Source: Halovenus marina (GTDB lineage Archaea > Halobacteriota > Halobacteria > Halobacteriales > Haloarculaceae). From it: a DNA stretch of 64,000 bases. The stretch is from the NCBI RefSeq assembly GCF_051414115.1, contig NZ_JBLKNZ010000001.1, positions 2,943,657 to 3,007,656 of the forward strand, given 5' to 3'. Shown in pieces: positions 50,575 through 59,094 of the stretch. Numbering within the stretch: position 1 is the first letter of the stretch; every line of letters begins with the position of its first letter. Below the pieces are notes generated by a model. The model saw only the letters and a program-made list of their open reading frames with translations, searched no databases and was not told the origin of the DNA. Made by a program: the position numbers and the translations under genes.

Positions 50575-51533
50575 CACTCGCGAAACCGACTCAGCCCCGA
50601 CTGCTGGCTCGGGCCCGGCGGGTCGGGTTCCCACGGCGACCGCTCGGCGCGCAACTGCTCGGCGTCGAGTCCCCGCTTTCGGTCACCACTCGTGTCGTAG
50701 CCCGCACACTCGGACCCACAGTCCGTCGCAGGCCGAACGATCCGGTCGTGGAACGGGCAGTAGGGAAGCCCAGTCTCGTCGGGGTCGAGGCGGACACAGT
50801 CCGGGAGTTCGTAGGTTCGCCAGCCCTTCCCGTAGGCGCGCTCTGCGAGCGTGCGGCGGCGCCGCGCCTTCTCCGCTGCCGTGACCGGTCGGATCTCAGT
50901 CCGCGTCGGGTCCCGGTTGAGAATCTCGATACCGGGTGAGTCCGGCGACAGCGGCGTGGGTTCGCGGAGTACCTCCCGCTCGCCAGTGGCGGGGTCGAAC
51001 TGCCAGATGCCCACCTCGTCGGGGATGCGGTTGCGGTGTGCGCCGGTCACGTGCGAGGCCGTCGCGAGCACGACTGCATCGAGGACGCCCGCTTTCACGT
51101 CAGTCAGCAGTTGCGTTTCGAGTGCGCCCGGTCGATCCAGGTCTGGCTTGTTCTCGATGCCGACGATGCGGTCGTGCCACGCCGGATAGCGGGCAGTCTG
51201 TCTGACGTAGGTGCGACCGTTTCGTCGCTCGCGCTCGAAAAAGCCACACTCGACGGCCTGCTCGGTGATCGATTTCGCGCGCTCGGGATGACAGTCGAAC
51301 GCGTCCTTCCAGTAGGTCGCCGTCCCGGCACCGACCTCGCTTTCGATCGCTTTCGGCGGGATCGTCTCCGGCGTGAGTCGCTGGCGCTTCTCGAACGCCG
51401 AACCGGGTTCGACACAGACGATGTCCATCACCCGCCGTCCGTGAATGTGCGTGCCGAGCTGGCGGCTCAGAATCCACTCTCGTTCTCGTTCGAGATGGGC
51501 ACACAGCGCGAGTTCGAAGCCGAACTCCTGCAC
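50574..51533 (-). CDS. DUF5787 family protein
   Basis: A 319-residue haloarchaeal protein: QEFGFELALCAHLEREREWI, KSITEQAVECGFFERERRNG, VGIENKPDLDRPGALETQLL (nuclease-like ENK/ETQL text resembling restriction-type folds) and a cysteine cluster near CPFHDRIVRPATDCGSECAG. I cannot assign an activity; a PD-(D/E)XK-like fold is a guess. GTG 51533 is chosen because the conserved start QEFGFELAL follows it and CTTATTTT lies about 25 bases upstream; the frame is open 64 codons further. Its stop codon shares one base with palindrome copy B. Confidence 0.72.
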   Translation of the reverse strand: MQEFGFELALCAHLEREREWILSRQLGTHIHGRRVMDIVCVEPGSAFEKRQRLTPETIPPKAIESEVGAGTATYWKDAFDCHPERAKSITEQAVECGFFERERRNGRTYVRQTARYPAWHDRIVGIENKPDLDRPGALETQLLTDVKAGVLDAVVLATASHVTGAHRNRIPDEVGIWQFDPATGEREVLREPTPLSPDSPGIEILNRDPTRTEIRPVTAAEKARRRRTLAERAYGKGWRTYELPDCVRLDPDETGLPYCPFHDRIVRPATDCGSECAGYDTSGDRKRGLDAEQLRAERSPWEPDPPGPSQQSGLSRFRE

Positions 51534-51562
51534 AGACGTCCTATGGGACGAACGAAAATAAG

Positions 51563-52012
51563 CTACTCCGATCCGCTCGCGCGCTCGTCGCGGAGCTGTT
51601 GCAGTTCCTCTGTTGGCTGCCAGAGCGCACACCAGTCCTGAGAACGGATGCCGCCCGCAACTCTGGCACAGGCACCGATCCTGTCGCCGTCCGTTGCAGG
51701 ACAGAAGAACCGACAGTTCGCACACATCTCGGTATCGTTGACACCGCCGCTACCGTGGTGTGGGTGGAACTGATACTGGACATCGCCCTTCGCGGCAAGG
51801 CTGTTCGGGTCACGCTCGTACCCGTCGATACTCACACATTCTTCTCTCCCTTCCGGGAGCGGGCGATTCATGTCCGCGCTGAAGAACTCTTTCGTTCGCT
51901 CGCTCGGGTGTGGCTCGCTGTGATGGCCAAGACAGCCTGCGAGGCCAAGCACCGAGGCACTACTGGCCAGCGCAAGGAATCTTCGACGGGACTGTTGTGA
52001 GTCGTCGTCCAT
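51563..52012 (-). CDS. HiPIP-like iron-sulfur Tat lipoprotein
   Basis: A 149-residue exported protein. Tat signal with SRRRFLALASSASVLGLAGC (twin Arg at 9-12, lipid-anchored Cys27). The C-terminal half has cysteines 97, 100, 115 and 128 (CANC, then GACARVAGGIRSQDWC), the spacing of high-potential iron-sulfur proteins, plus an extra Cys104. It would carry electrons at the outer face of the membrane. ATG 52012 gives the compact signal; eight more codons are open upstream. Confidence 0.8.
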   Translation of the reverse strand: MDDDSQQSRRRFLALASSASVLGLAGCLGHHSEPHPSERTKEFFSADMNRPLPEGREECVSIDGYERDPNSLAAKGDVQYQFHPHHGSGGVNDTEMCANCRFFCPATDGDRIGACARVAGGIRSQDWCALWQPTEELQQLRDERASGSE

Positions 52013-52183
52013 ACCCTGTGTTCCGTTCGCGGCCACAAGAATATTCTGATGCAGTCGTTTGCATCGATTCGATGCTCAGCGACACGTCGAGGGTACGCCG
52101 CGTGCGTTGAGACGGGGGCAGAAATCGCAAACAGTAGCTTTATCACCCGCAGCGAGCCAAACTCAACGCATATTACTCCCGAG

Positions 52184-53410
52184 ATGACAGCGAACAACCA
52201 ACCGGAGGTGAACATCGGACTCGTCGGCCACGTCGACCACGGAAAGACGACGCTGGTCCAGGCGTTGAGCGGACAGTGGACGGATCAGCACTCCGAAGAG
52301 ATGAAACGCGGGATCTCGATCCGACTTGGCTATGCCGACACGACGTTCCGGTCGTGTCCGGATCTGGACGAACCCGAGCGGTACACCGTCGACGAGGAGT
52401 GTCCCGACGGATCGACGAGCGAGCCACTTCGGACGGTCTCGTTCGTCGATGCACCTGGCCACGAGACGCTGATGGCGACGATGCTCTCCGGCGCGTCGAT
52501 CATGGACGGGGCGGTGCTCGTCATCTCGGCGAGCGAGGACGTCCCCCAGGCACAGACTGAAGAACACCTGATGGCACTCGATCTCATCGGCATCGACAAC
52601 ATCGTGATCGCCCAGAACAAGATCGATCTGGTCGACCGCGCGCGGGCCGAAGAGAGCTACGAGCAGATCCAGTCCTTCGTCGAGGGCACCGTCGCGGAGG
52701 GCGCGCCGATCGTTCCGGTCAGCGCCCAGCAGGAGGTCAACATTGACCTGCTCATCCAGGCCATCGAGGAGGAGATTCCGACGCCCGAGCGCGACCCCGA
52801 CGCGGACGCAGAACTGCTCGTCGCCCGGAGCTTCGACATCAACCGCCCGGGGACGACCTGGGAGGGGCTGACCGGCGGCGTCCTCGGGGGCTCGCTCGCC
52901 GCTGGCGAACTCGAAGTCGGCGACGACATCGAACTGCGCCCCGGCCGAGAGGTCGAGGAGGGCGGCCAGACCGAGTGGACGCCCGTCGAGACGACCATCC
53001 GATCCCTGCAGGCTGGCGACGACACCGTCGACAAAGCGACGCCCGGCGGCCTGCTCGGTGTCGGGACCGGACTCGACCCGGCGATCACGAAAGGCGACGC
53101 GCTCGCCGGACAGGTTGCCGGGCCGCCGGGGACACTCCCGCCTGTTCACGAGTCCTTTACGATGAGCGTCAACCTGCTCGACCGCATCGTCGGCGAGGAC
53201 GGCGGCGACGTCGAGCAGATTTCGACCGGCGAGCCGCTGATGCTCACTGTGGGCACGGCGACGACAGTCGGATCGGTCACGAGCGCCCGGGGCGACGAGT
53301 GTGAAGTACAACTCAAGCGACCGGTCTGCGCCCGCGAGGGCGTCAAGATAGCGATCAACCGCCGCGTCGGCGCGCGCTGGCGGCTCATCGGCTACGGCAC
53401 GATACAGTGA
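52184..53410 (+). CDS. eif2g: Translation initiation factor aIF2 gamma subunit
   Basis: A 408-residue GTPase that delivers initiator Met-tRNA with the alpha and beta subunits. It has GHVDHGKTTL, DAPGHE, NKID and a three-domain EF-Tu-like body. The zinc-knuckle region shows only two cysteines (FRSCPDLDE and DEECPDG) where four are usual, so metal binding there is doubtful. ATG 52184 begins MTANNQPEVNIGLVG. The start of the PIN gene overlaps its stop (GTGA); it heads the five-gene operon. Confidence 0.96.
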   Translation: MTANNQPEVNIGLVGHVDHGKTTLVQALSGQWTDQHSEEMKRGISIRLGYADTTFRSCPDLDEPERYTVDEECPDGSTSEPLRTVSFVDAPGHETLMATMLSGASIMDGAVLVISASEDVPQAQTEEHLMALDLIGIDNIVIAQNKIDLVDRARAEESYEQIQSFVEGTVAEGAPIVPVSAQQEVNIDLLIQAIEEEIPTPERDPDADAELLVARSFDINRPGTTWEGLTGGVLGGSLAAGELEVGDDIELRPGREVEEGGQTEWTPVETTIRSLQAGDDTVDKATPGGLLGVGTGLDPAITKGDALAGQVAGPPGTLPPVHESFTMSVNLLDRIVGEDGGDVEQISTGEPLMLTVGTATTVGSVTSARGDECEVQLKRPVCAREGVKIAINRRVGARWRLIGYGTIQ

Positions 53411-53787
53411 CCGTCGTTCTCGACACCAACGCACTCATGATGCCCGTCGAATGTGACGTTCGCGTCTTCGAGGAGATCGAGCGGCTGCTGGGCAGGGTCG
53501 ACTATCTCATCCCGTCGGCGGTCGTTGCCGAACTCGAAAAACTCTCTGCGGGCAGCAACACGGCGGCGACGGCAGCGAGCGTCGGGCTGGATCTGGCCCG
53601 CGAGCGCTGTGCCGTCCGCGACACCGCGGAAGCATACGCAGACGACGCGGTGCTCGAACTCGCTGAGACTGTCGACGCGACACACGTCGTCACCAACGAC
53701 GGGGACGTCCAGGAGCGCGCGCTCGCTCGGGACATATCAGTAATTAGTTTACGCGGGAAGAACAAACTAGCTATCACTCAATCATAA
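53407..53787 (+). CDS. PIN-domain protein of the aIF2-gamma operon (VapC9/Fcf1-like)
   Basis: A 126-residue PIN nuclease: VVLDTNALMMPVECDVRVFE (first Asp), SAVVAELEKL (Glu), YADDAVLELA and VTNDGDVQERALA (further Asp). This family, always beside aIF2-gamma in euryarchaea, resembles rRNA-processing Fcf1/Utp24 rather than a toxin. GTG 53407 overlaps the aIF2-gamma stop by four bases. Confidence 0.9.
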   Translation: MTVVLDTNALMMPVECDVRVFEEIERLLGRVDYLIPSAVVAELEKLSAGSNTAATAASVGLDLARERCAVRDTAEAYADDAVLELAETVDATHVVTNDGDVQERALARDISVISLRGKNKLAITQS

Positions 53788-53804
53788 TCGAGTCGATCAT
53801 CTCT

Positions 53805-54383
53805 ATGTACAAACGGGTCACACTACGCGATACGGTCGAGGTACCGCCGGAGCATCTGGCAGACGTCACGCCGGATCTCGTGAAGAAGTTGCTGCAGGAC
53901 AAACTCGAAGGACGCGTCGACGAGGACGTGGGCTCGGTCGTGTCCGTCATCGACGTCCACGATATCGGCGACGGGGCGGTGCTCCCGAACGAACCCGGCG
54001 TCTACTACGAAGCCGAGTTCGACGCGCTCACCTTCGACCCACAGATGCAGGAGGTCGTCGACGGCGAAGTCGTCGAGGTGGTCAACTTCGGCGCGTTCGT
54101 CGGCATCGGGCCAGTCGACGGACTGTTGCACGTTTCCCAGATCTCCGACGAGTATCTGGCCTTCGACAGCGAGGGCCAGCAACTCGCATCCAGTGAGTCC
54201 AACCGCACGCTCGGCACTGGCGACTCCGTCCGCACGCGCATCGTCACGAAGAGCATCGACGAGCGCAACCCGCGGGACTCGAAGATTGGGCTGACCGCAA
54301 AGCAGGTCGGACTGGGCAAGCACGGCTGGCTCAAGGAGGAACGCGAGAAGCGCCAGGCCCAGGCCGAAGCGGGTGATAACTGA
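53805..54383 (+). CDS. rpo7: RNA polymerase subunit Rpo7 (RpoE')
   Basis: A 192-residue stalk subunit: N-terminal RNAP domain (LRDTVEVPPEHLADVTPDLV) and C-terminal S1/OB domain (GEVVEVVNFGAFVGIGPVDG). It forms the stalk with Rpo4 and binds emerging RNA. It begins 17 bases after the PIN gene; its stop shares one base with the Spt4 ATG (TGATG). Confidence 0.96.
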   Translation: MYKRVTLRDTVEVPPEHLADVTPDLVKKLLQDKLEGRVDEDVGSVVSVIDVHDIGDGAVLPNEPGVYYEAEFDALTFDPQMQEVVDGEVVEVVNFGAFVGIGPVDGLLHVSQISDEYLAFDSEGQQLASSESNRTLGTGDSVRTRIVTKSIDERNPRDSKIGLTAKQVGLGKHGWLKEEREKRQAQAEAGDN

Positions 54384-54580
54384 TGGCCGATCGACTCGTC
54401 TGCCGGGAGTGTCACCGCGTGCAGGAAACCGAGGAGGCCGAAGCCTGTGACGCCTGTGGTTCGACGTCGCTGACCGAGGACTGGGCTGGCTACGTCGTCA
54501 TCGCCCACCCCGAGCAAAGCGAGATTGCCGACGAGATGGAAGTGACAGAACCCGGCACGTACGCGCTGAAGGTGCGATAA
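54383..54580 (+). CDS. spt4: Transcription elongation factor Spt4
   Basis: A 65-residue zinc protein (CRECHRV and CDACGST) that partners Spt5 as the processivity clamp of RNA polymerase. The ends EPGTYALKVR and ADEMEVTEPG match the archaeal family. It is tightly coupled to rpo7 and to the DUF359 gene, which starts at the next base. Confidence 0.95.
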   Translation: MADRLVCRECHRVQETEEAEACDACGSTSLTEDWAGYVVIAHPEQSEIADEMEVTEPGTYALKVR

Positions 54581-55135
54581 GTGAGCGAGACTGTCGTCGA
54601 ACTCCCCGAATCGCTGCGCTCTGACCTCAAAGAGCCACTCGGCTCGATTTACACCGACACTGACGAACTGCTCGACGCTGTCGGGTCGTCGCCGCTTATC
54701 ACCGTCGGCGACGTCGTGACCTACCACGTGCTCGAAGCAGGGCGGACGCCGACCGTCGCCGTCGCGGACGAGCGAACCGAGCGCGCCGCCGTCGACGAGA
54801 CAGTCGCACGCGTCGTCTTCGGGCACGACTACGACCGCGAACTGGTAGTGACCAACCCACCGGCGACGCTCACCGCCGACCTGCTCTCTGCGCTCGCGGA
54901 GGCGCTCAACGGGGACGGCCGGACGCTGCTCGTCGTCGACGGCGAGGAGGACCTGGCGGTGCTACCGGCTATTCTCGCCGCACCCGAGGGTGCGAGCGTC
55001 GTCTACGGCCAGCCCGGGGAAGGGATGGTCCACGTTCCGGTCGACCGACAGTCACGCGAGCGCGCTCGCGACCTGCTCTCGCAGATGGACGGCGACGCTG
55101 CCCAGCTGTGGTCGCTGCTCGGCGTCCCGGCGTAG
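54581..55135 (+). CDS. GTP-dependent dephospho-CoA kinase (DUF359)
   Basis: A 184-residue archaeal enzyme that phosphorylates dephospho-CoA with GTP, the last step of coenzyme A synthesis. SSPLITVGDVVTYHVL, VTNPPATLTADLL, VVDGEEDLAVLP and VYGQPGEGMVHV are family landmarks. The GTG start immediately follows the Spt4 stop. The operon order (aIF2-gamma, PIN, Rpo7, Spt4, this kinase) is conserved in euryarchaea. Confidence 0.92.
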   Translation: MSETVVELPESLRSDLKEPLGSIYTDTDELLDAVGSSPLITVGDVVTYHVLEAGRTPTVAVADERTERAAVDETVARVVFGHDYDRELVVTNPPATLTADLLSALAEALNGDGRTLLVVDGEEDLAVLPAILAAPEGASVVYGQPGEGMVHVPVDRQSRERARDLLSQMDGDAAQLWSLLGVPA

Positions 55136-55196
55136 GAATTGTCGAACTCCGTAGGTGTGTCTGACGCACGTCAGCCGCGCGTGCGCTGCGTTTCAG

Positions 55197-55370
55197 GTGG
55201 AACGACTCGACGAGCGGCTATATGAAGAGCTGTCTCGATGCTGGTCACCGCTTCGAGGAAGCAGGCATCTCGAAGAGGTTGCAGACCTGACAGCCGACTG
55301 GTTCGCCGAGTCGCGACAGTACTTCTCAGTGACTGAGAACGATCCCAGATATAATAACACCTCGCTGTAA
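55197..55370 (+). CDS. Short unknown ORF, possible gene remnant
   Basis: A 57-residue frame (GTG 55197) reading ERLDERLYEELSRCWSPLRG and DLTADWFAESRQYFSVTEND. It looks like coding sequence in composition but matches no complete family I know and has no promoter or ribosome site. It may be the tail of a decayed gene, since the sequence turns A+T-rich directly after it. Confidence 0.3.
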   Translation: MERLDERLYEELSRCWSPLRGSRHLEEVADLTADWFAESRQYFSVTENDPRYNNTSL

Positions 55371-55575
55371 TCTAACACTTGAGTGTATTATGAATAAGAA
55401 AGTCGTCGGAATCGACACCACCAAGAGAGGGAAATGAGTATGCATCTCGGTCAGGTTCGGCGAGGAGTCAACGAATCTGACACTGATGACTGCTCGCCAC
55501 TGTCTTCGAGTGTCAATATGATATAATACCGATCCCGGACACGTACACGCTGACGCTCAGCGAACACCCGACAGA

Positions 55576-56556
55576 ATGAACCGACAACGAGACATCTTGT
55601 CCCTTCCAACGTTTACTGCTCTAGATAGTTACACCGTGCTTGCTGACCAGCGACGGGGGACGAGCATCCAATTAGACGAGACGTACTTTTCTGGACAGTT
55701 ACGCGCTATCGATGCATTTGACGGCGATACGGAGCGGTCCTCGAACGCAAATCACAAAGAACGACTGCGAGACATTCGCGAATCGAGACGGACATACGAG
55801 CGTATCGAGGTCGACGTTTCGTCACTTACCGAGGAAAGTCTCCGGACTGCGTCGGCGAAGTTTCGCCGAGAGTTACAGCAACTTCCGGAAGTAAATTATC
55901 TCAAAGATCAGTTTCCAGGTCGGTGTTTCGTTGTTCCGGAGTGGCTACAGACCGGGAACCTCCTTCAGTACGGGGCACGCATCTATCTCTTTCAGAGTGA
56001 CGATCCGATAACGCCGGAAGAGATACTCCAGCGAAATATCGATGCACTCGTGAGCGACTCGTTTTATAAATTCGAACGGTATCAGGGACGACTACACGGC
56101 TACCCGGACTGCTGTATCGACTTTTATCACGAGCGTTCGTCGAACACTCCATCGCCAGAGTGGCGGTCGATCAATCCATTTGCTGACCGGATTACTGACG
56201 AGCCTCTCGGGAAAGATGCCTCTGTCTCGATCGATGATTGCCTGTCTCAATTCGCCGATTGGGATGGTCGCTATGCGTTCTTTGCGCGCGAATTCTTCCC
56301 CAGCCCAGGCTGTGAAACTGCACTGCTACAGGGACACGCTATCTATGACAACCTGTCGTCTGCGATGTTTCCCCGACTCGTCGAAGATTATTTCAAACTC
56401 AATTTTGGATATAATTACCTGGTTGCAAAGGCAGTCCATACTGGTGATTCTCACCGACCGATACCGGGCGAACTCGGATCGGAGCATCTCCTGTTTTATT
56501 TACCCCTACAAGACGTATTGACGACCTCTCGATATTCGTCAACGGGAGTAGGGTAG
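55576..56556 (+). CDS. DUF483-like protein
   Basis: A 326-residue soluble protein. The landmark is GRLHGYPDCCIDFYHERSSN (about residues 173-192), matching the GYPxCC signature of DUF483 proteins, whose biochemical role is unknown. The first 100 residues are highly charged (TERSSNANHKERLRDIRESR). It is markedly A+T-richer than the surrounding operons and sits in an intergenic patch, suggesting acquisition. GATATAATA at 55519-55527 is the best promoter candidate. Confidence 0.6.
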   Translation: MNRQRDILSLPTFTALDSYTVLADQRRGTSIQLDETYFSGQLRAIDAFDGDTERSSNANHKERLRDIRESRRTYERIEVDVSSLTEESLRTASAKFRRELQQLPEVNYLKDQFPGRCFVVPEWLQTGNLLQYGARIYLFQSDDPITPEEILQRNIDALVSDSFYKFERYQGRLHGYPDCCIDFYHERSSNTPSPEWRSINPFADRITDEPLGKDASVSIDDCLSQFADWDGRYAFFAREFFPSPGCETALLQGHAIYDNLSSAMFPRLVEDYFKLNFGYNYLVAKAVHTGDSHRPIPGELGSEHLLFYLPLQDVLTTSRYSSTGVG

Positions 56557-56668
56557 TACGCGTGCTATCAGGCCTATTTTGGCTAATGTTTCAAAAACAC
56601 CATTAGTTATCACTTGGGGATAATTATGGTTTGTTATATCTTATTGGGCGACTTATTGTTCTATTGAG

Positions 56669-57214
56669 ATGGCCCGCTCACGCCTTCCCGACGTAGACAG
56701 ACGAACAGTTCTTCACTCGGTTGGCGCTCTCTCGACCGCCGGGTTGATTGGTCTTGCAGGGTGTGCTGGCGATGACAACGGTGACGGAAACGGCACTGAT
56801 ACAATTCCTGGAAGCGACTATCCGGCCGTCGACGAGTGGATGACCGAGACAGATATCGGGGATGCGGATGATACTTACGAGGGAGAAATTGTGGATCTCC
56901 GCGACGATAGTGACGTGACGATAGACGTCGGCGCAGAAGGAAACGGGGATGGGTACGCCTACGGGCCATCCGCAGTGGCTGTTTCGACTGGAACCGAGGT
57001 TCTGTGGGATTGGACTGGCGAGGGGAGCCTACACAACGTCGAAGCAGAACCGGACGACCAGATCGGTGAATCCGACTACGAGTTCAGCTCTGGGGAACCA
57101 GTTGAAGGTGCTGATAACGAGTACTCCTACACGTTCGATGAGTCTGGTATTGCGCTTTATCACTGTGAGCCGCACCTGTCGCTCGGAATGAAAGGTTCCG
57201 TCGTTGTGGATTGA
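56669..57214 (+). CDS. Halocyanin-type blue copper lipoprotein
   Basis: A 181-residue exported electron carrier. Tat signal DRRTVLHSVGALSTAGLIGL ending in AGC (lipid anchor), an acidic linker (DDNGDGNGTDT), then a plastocyanin-like domain with copper ligands His in SLHNVEAE and Cys, His, Met in YHCEPHLSLGMKG. It acts at the outer membrane face, between respiratory complexes. The upstream GTTATATCTTA serves as TATA box. Confidence 0.92.
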   Translation: MARSRLPDVDRRTVLHSVGALSTAGLIGLAGCAGDDNGDGNGTDTIPGSDYPAVDEWMTETDIGDADDTYEGEIVDLRDDSDVTIDVGAEGNGDGYAYGPSAVAVSTGTEVLWDWTGEGSLHNVEAEPDDQIGESDYEFSSGEPVEGADNEYSYTFDESGIALYHCEPHLSLGMKGSVVVD

Positions 57215-57296
57215 ACCGCCAAAACGCTCGTAGTGACAGAATTTCGGGGTTACGCCGAGCGTCGGTGACTCGAGCGCAATTCCATGTCGGTTCTGT

Positions 57297-58268
57297 CTAC
57301 CGTCGCAACACCAGAATGTACCGGGTCAGCGACTTGTGAACGCGTCGGGTGAAGGCTGCTTCGGCCGTCCACCCCATCTCGCTCGCCGTCCGCGTCCACG
57401 GGCGGTCACCGACGATGACACACCGAGGGGCGACCCGGCGAACCTCACCGAGCGTGTCGGCGACGAGCTGGTGGAGGTCGCCTGCGATTTTCGACTGTCT
57501 GCCGTAGGGCAGGTCGAAGACGACTGCATCGACGCTGTCCCCGGCGAGTGGGAGCGCGCCAGCGGTACCCTGCAGTACCTCGTAGTCCCCGTCGAGCGCA
57601 TCGTCGAGATTCGCTCGCGTGCCTTCGACCATCTCCCGCTGTACGTCGATTCCAACGATGTCGGCTCCGACCAGTCCGGCCTCCACCAGAATGCCGCCGG
57701 TGCCACACATCGGATCGAGCACCGTCGCGCTGGGGCGTGCACCGGCGATGTTGACGAGCGCGCGGGCGAGCATCGGGTCCATGCTCCCGGGCTGGAAGAA
57801 GGGGCGGTCGGTCGGTTTGCGCGCGGTGAATCCCCGCGTCGTCTCTGCGGCTAGCCAGCTCACGAGACAGGTTCCGTCCTCGCCGCCGGAAAAGAGCGCA
57901 CGCACCTCGTGGTCGGGGTCATCGAGATCGACAGCGAAGCCCCGCTCGACGAGCACGTCCCCCAGTTCTCGCTCGACGCGCTGGGTGTCGACCCCCGTTG
58001 TCGCGCGAACGTCCACCGCGCGAACCGCGACTGTCCCCTCGCGCTCGATTGTCGCGGCGTCGAGAATCGCCCGCGCGTCGGACACGGTCGGGTCGCCCTG
58101 ACCGACCAATTCGCTCGCGCGGTGCGTAAAGGCGAGATCAGCAAAGGCGTCGGTGATCCCACGCGCCGTCGCGAGTCCCGGCGCGACGTGGGTCACGTCG
58201 CTCGCGCGCTGGCGCGCCTCGTAGGTCGCGAACTCGTCGTCCTGCCCCGCGAGTTCGAGAACGTACAC
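57297..58268 (-). CDS. trmG10: tRNA (guanine10-N2)-methyltransferase TrmG10
   Basis: A 323-residue enzyme: an N-terminal THUMP domain (about 1-150, with VAVRAVDVRATTGVD) and a Rossmann methyltransferase with FFQPGSMDPMLARALVNIAG, the SAM loop LDPMCGTGGILVEAG and catalytic DLPYG in place of the usual NPPY. It makes N2-methyl or dimethyl G10 in tRNA. It is divergent from tbp, with 177 bases between them. Confidence 0.9.
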   Translation of the reverse strand: MYVLELAGQDDEFATYEARQRASDVTHVAPGLATARGITDAFADLAFTHRASELVGQGDPTVSDARAILDAATIEREGTVAVRAVDVRATTGVDTQRVERELGDVLVERGFAVDLDDPDHEVRALFSGGEDGTCLVSWLAAETTRGFTARKPTDRPFFQPGSMDPMLARALVNIAGARPSATVLDPMCGTGGILVEAGLVGADIVGIDVQREMVEGTRANLDDALDGDYEVLQGTAGALPLAGDSVDAVVFDLPYGRQSKIAGDLHQLVADTLGEVRRVAPRCVIVGDRPWTRTASEMGWTAEAAFTRRVHKSLTRYILVLRR

Positions 58269-58410
58269 GGCTGAACTGACCGGGCGAACGACATGAGCGT
58301 ATCGGTCTCTCGCCCGTCTGCACAGATATCTCCGCTCTATCCCTCGAATTGGCTCACACCGTTCCGCTCACTTCGTCGCTCTGACGGTTCTCGTCCCCAT
58401 CCCACGAACC

Positions 58411-58438
58411 TTTATAAACCTTAAATACGATATTTAAG
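58411..58438 (+). promoter_or_regulatory. tbp promoter: TATA box and inverted repeat
   Basis: TTTATAAA at 58411-58418, then CTTAAATA (58420-58427) and TATTTAAG (58431-58438), a perfect inverted repeat with spacer CGA. The repeat contains a second TATA-like core 19-25 bases before the ATG at 58446. TBP bound at its own promoter could compete with itself, a simple feedback loop. Confidence 0.6.
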
Positions 58439-58445
58439 TCGAGAC

Positions 58446-59006
58446 ATGGCCGATCCAAAGGAAACCATCAATATCGAAAACGTCGTCGCCTCGACTGGAA
58501 TCGGACAGGAACTCGATCTCCAGAGCGTGGCGATGGACCTCGAAGGTGCCGACTACGACCCCGAGCAGTTCCCGGGACTCGTCTACCGCACGCAGGACCC
58601 GAAATCGGCGGCGCTCATCTTCCGGTCCGGCAAGATCGTCTGCACGGGTGCGAAAAGCACCGACGACGTCCACCAGAGTCTGCGCATCGTCTTCGACAAA
58701 CTCCGTGACCTGAACATTCAGGTCGAGGACGACCCGGAGATCATCGTCCAGAACATCGTCACGTCGGCGGATCTTGGGAAGAACCTCAACCTCAACGCCA
58801 TCGCCATCGGACTCGGACTCGAGAACATCGAGTACGAACCCGAACAGTTCCCGGGACTCGTCTACCGGCTCGACGACCCCGACGTGGTCGCGCTGCTGTT
58901 TGGCTCGGGCAAACTGGTCATCACCGGCGGGAAACAGCCCGAGGATGCCCGACAGGCGGTCGACAAGATCGTCTCACGGCTCGAAGACCTGAACCTCCTC
59001 GAATAG
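58446..59006 (+). CDS. tbp: TATA-box binding protein
   Basis: A 186-residue saddle protein of two direct repeats: NIENVVASTGIGQELDLQSV with FPGLVYRTQDPKSAALIFRS, and VQNIVTSADLGKNLNLNAIA with FPGLVYRLDDPDVVALLFGS. It binds TATA boxes with TFB. The acidic surface matches halophilic TBPs. Its promoter carries an inverted repeat around its own TATA box. Confidence 0.96.
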   Translation: MADPKETINIENVVASTGIGQELDLQSVAMDLEGADYDPEQFPGLVYRTQDPKSAALIFRSGKIVCTGAKSTDDVHQSLRIVFDKLRDLNIQVEDDPEIIVQNIVTSADLGKNLNLNAIAIGLGLENIEYEPEQFPGLVYRLDDPDVVALLFGSGKLVITGGKQPEDARQAVDKIVSRLEDLNLLE

Positions 59007-59094
59007 CCGGGCTAGCGTCATCCTCGGCGCGTTTTTATCGCGGGACAGTGACGCAAGCGGGCGTTTTATATCCCAAGTCCCGGACATGATACGT

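Noticed and set aside
55155..55370. Insertion sequence fragment
   Set aside because: No transposase motif or inverted repeats could be seen; kept only as a low-confidence short ORF.
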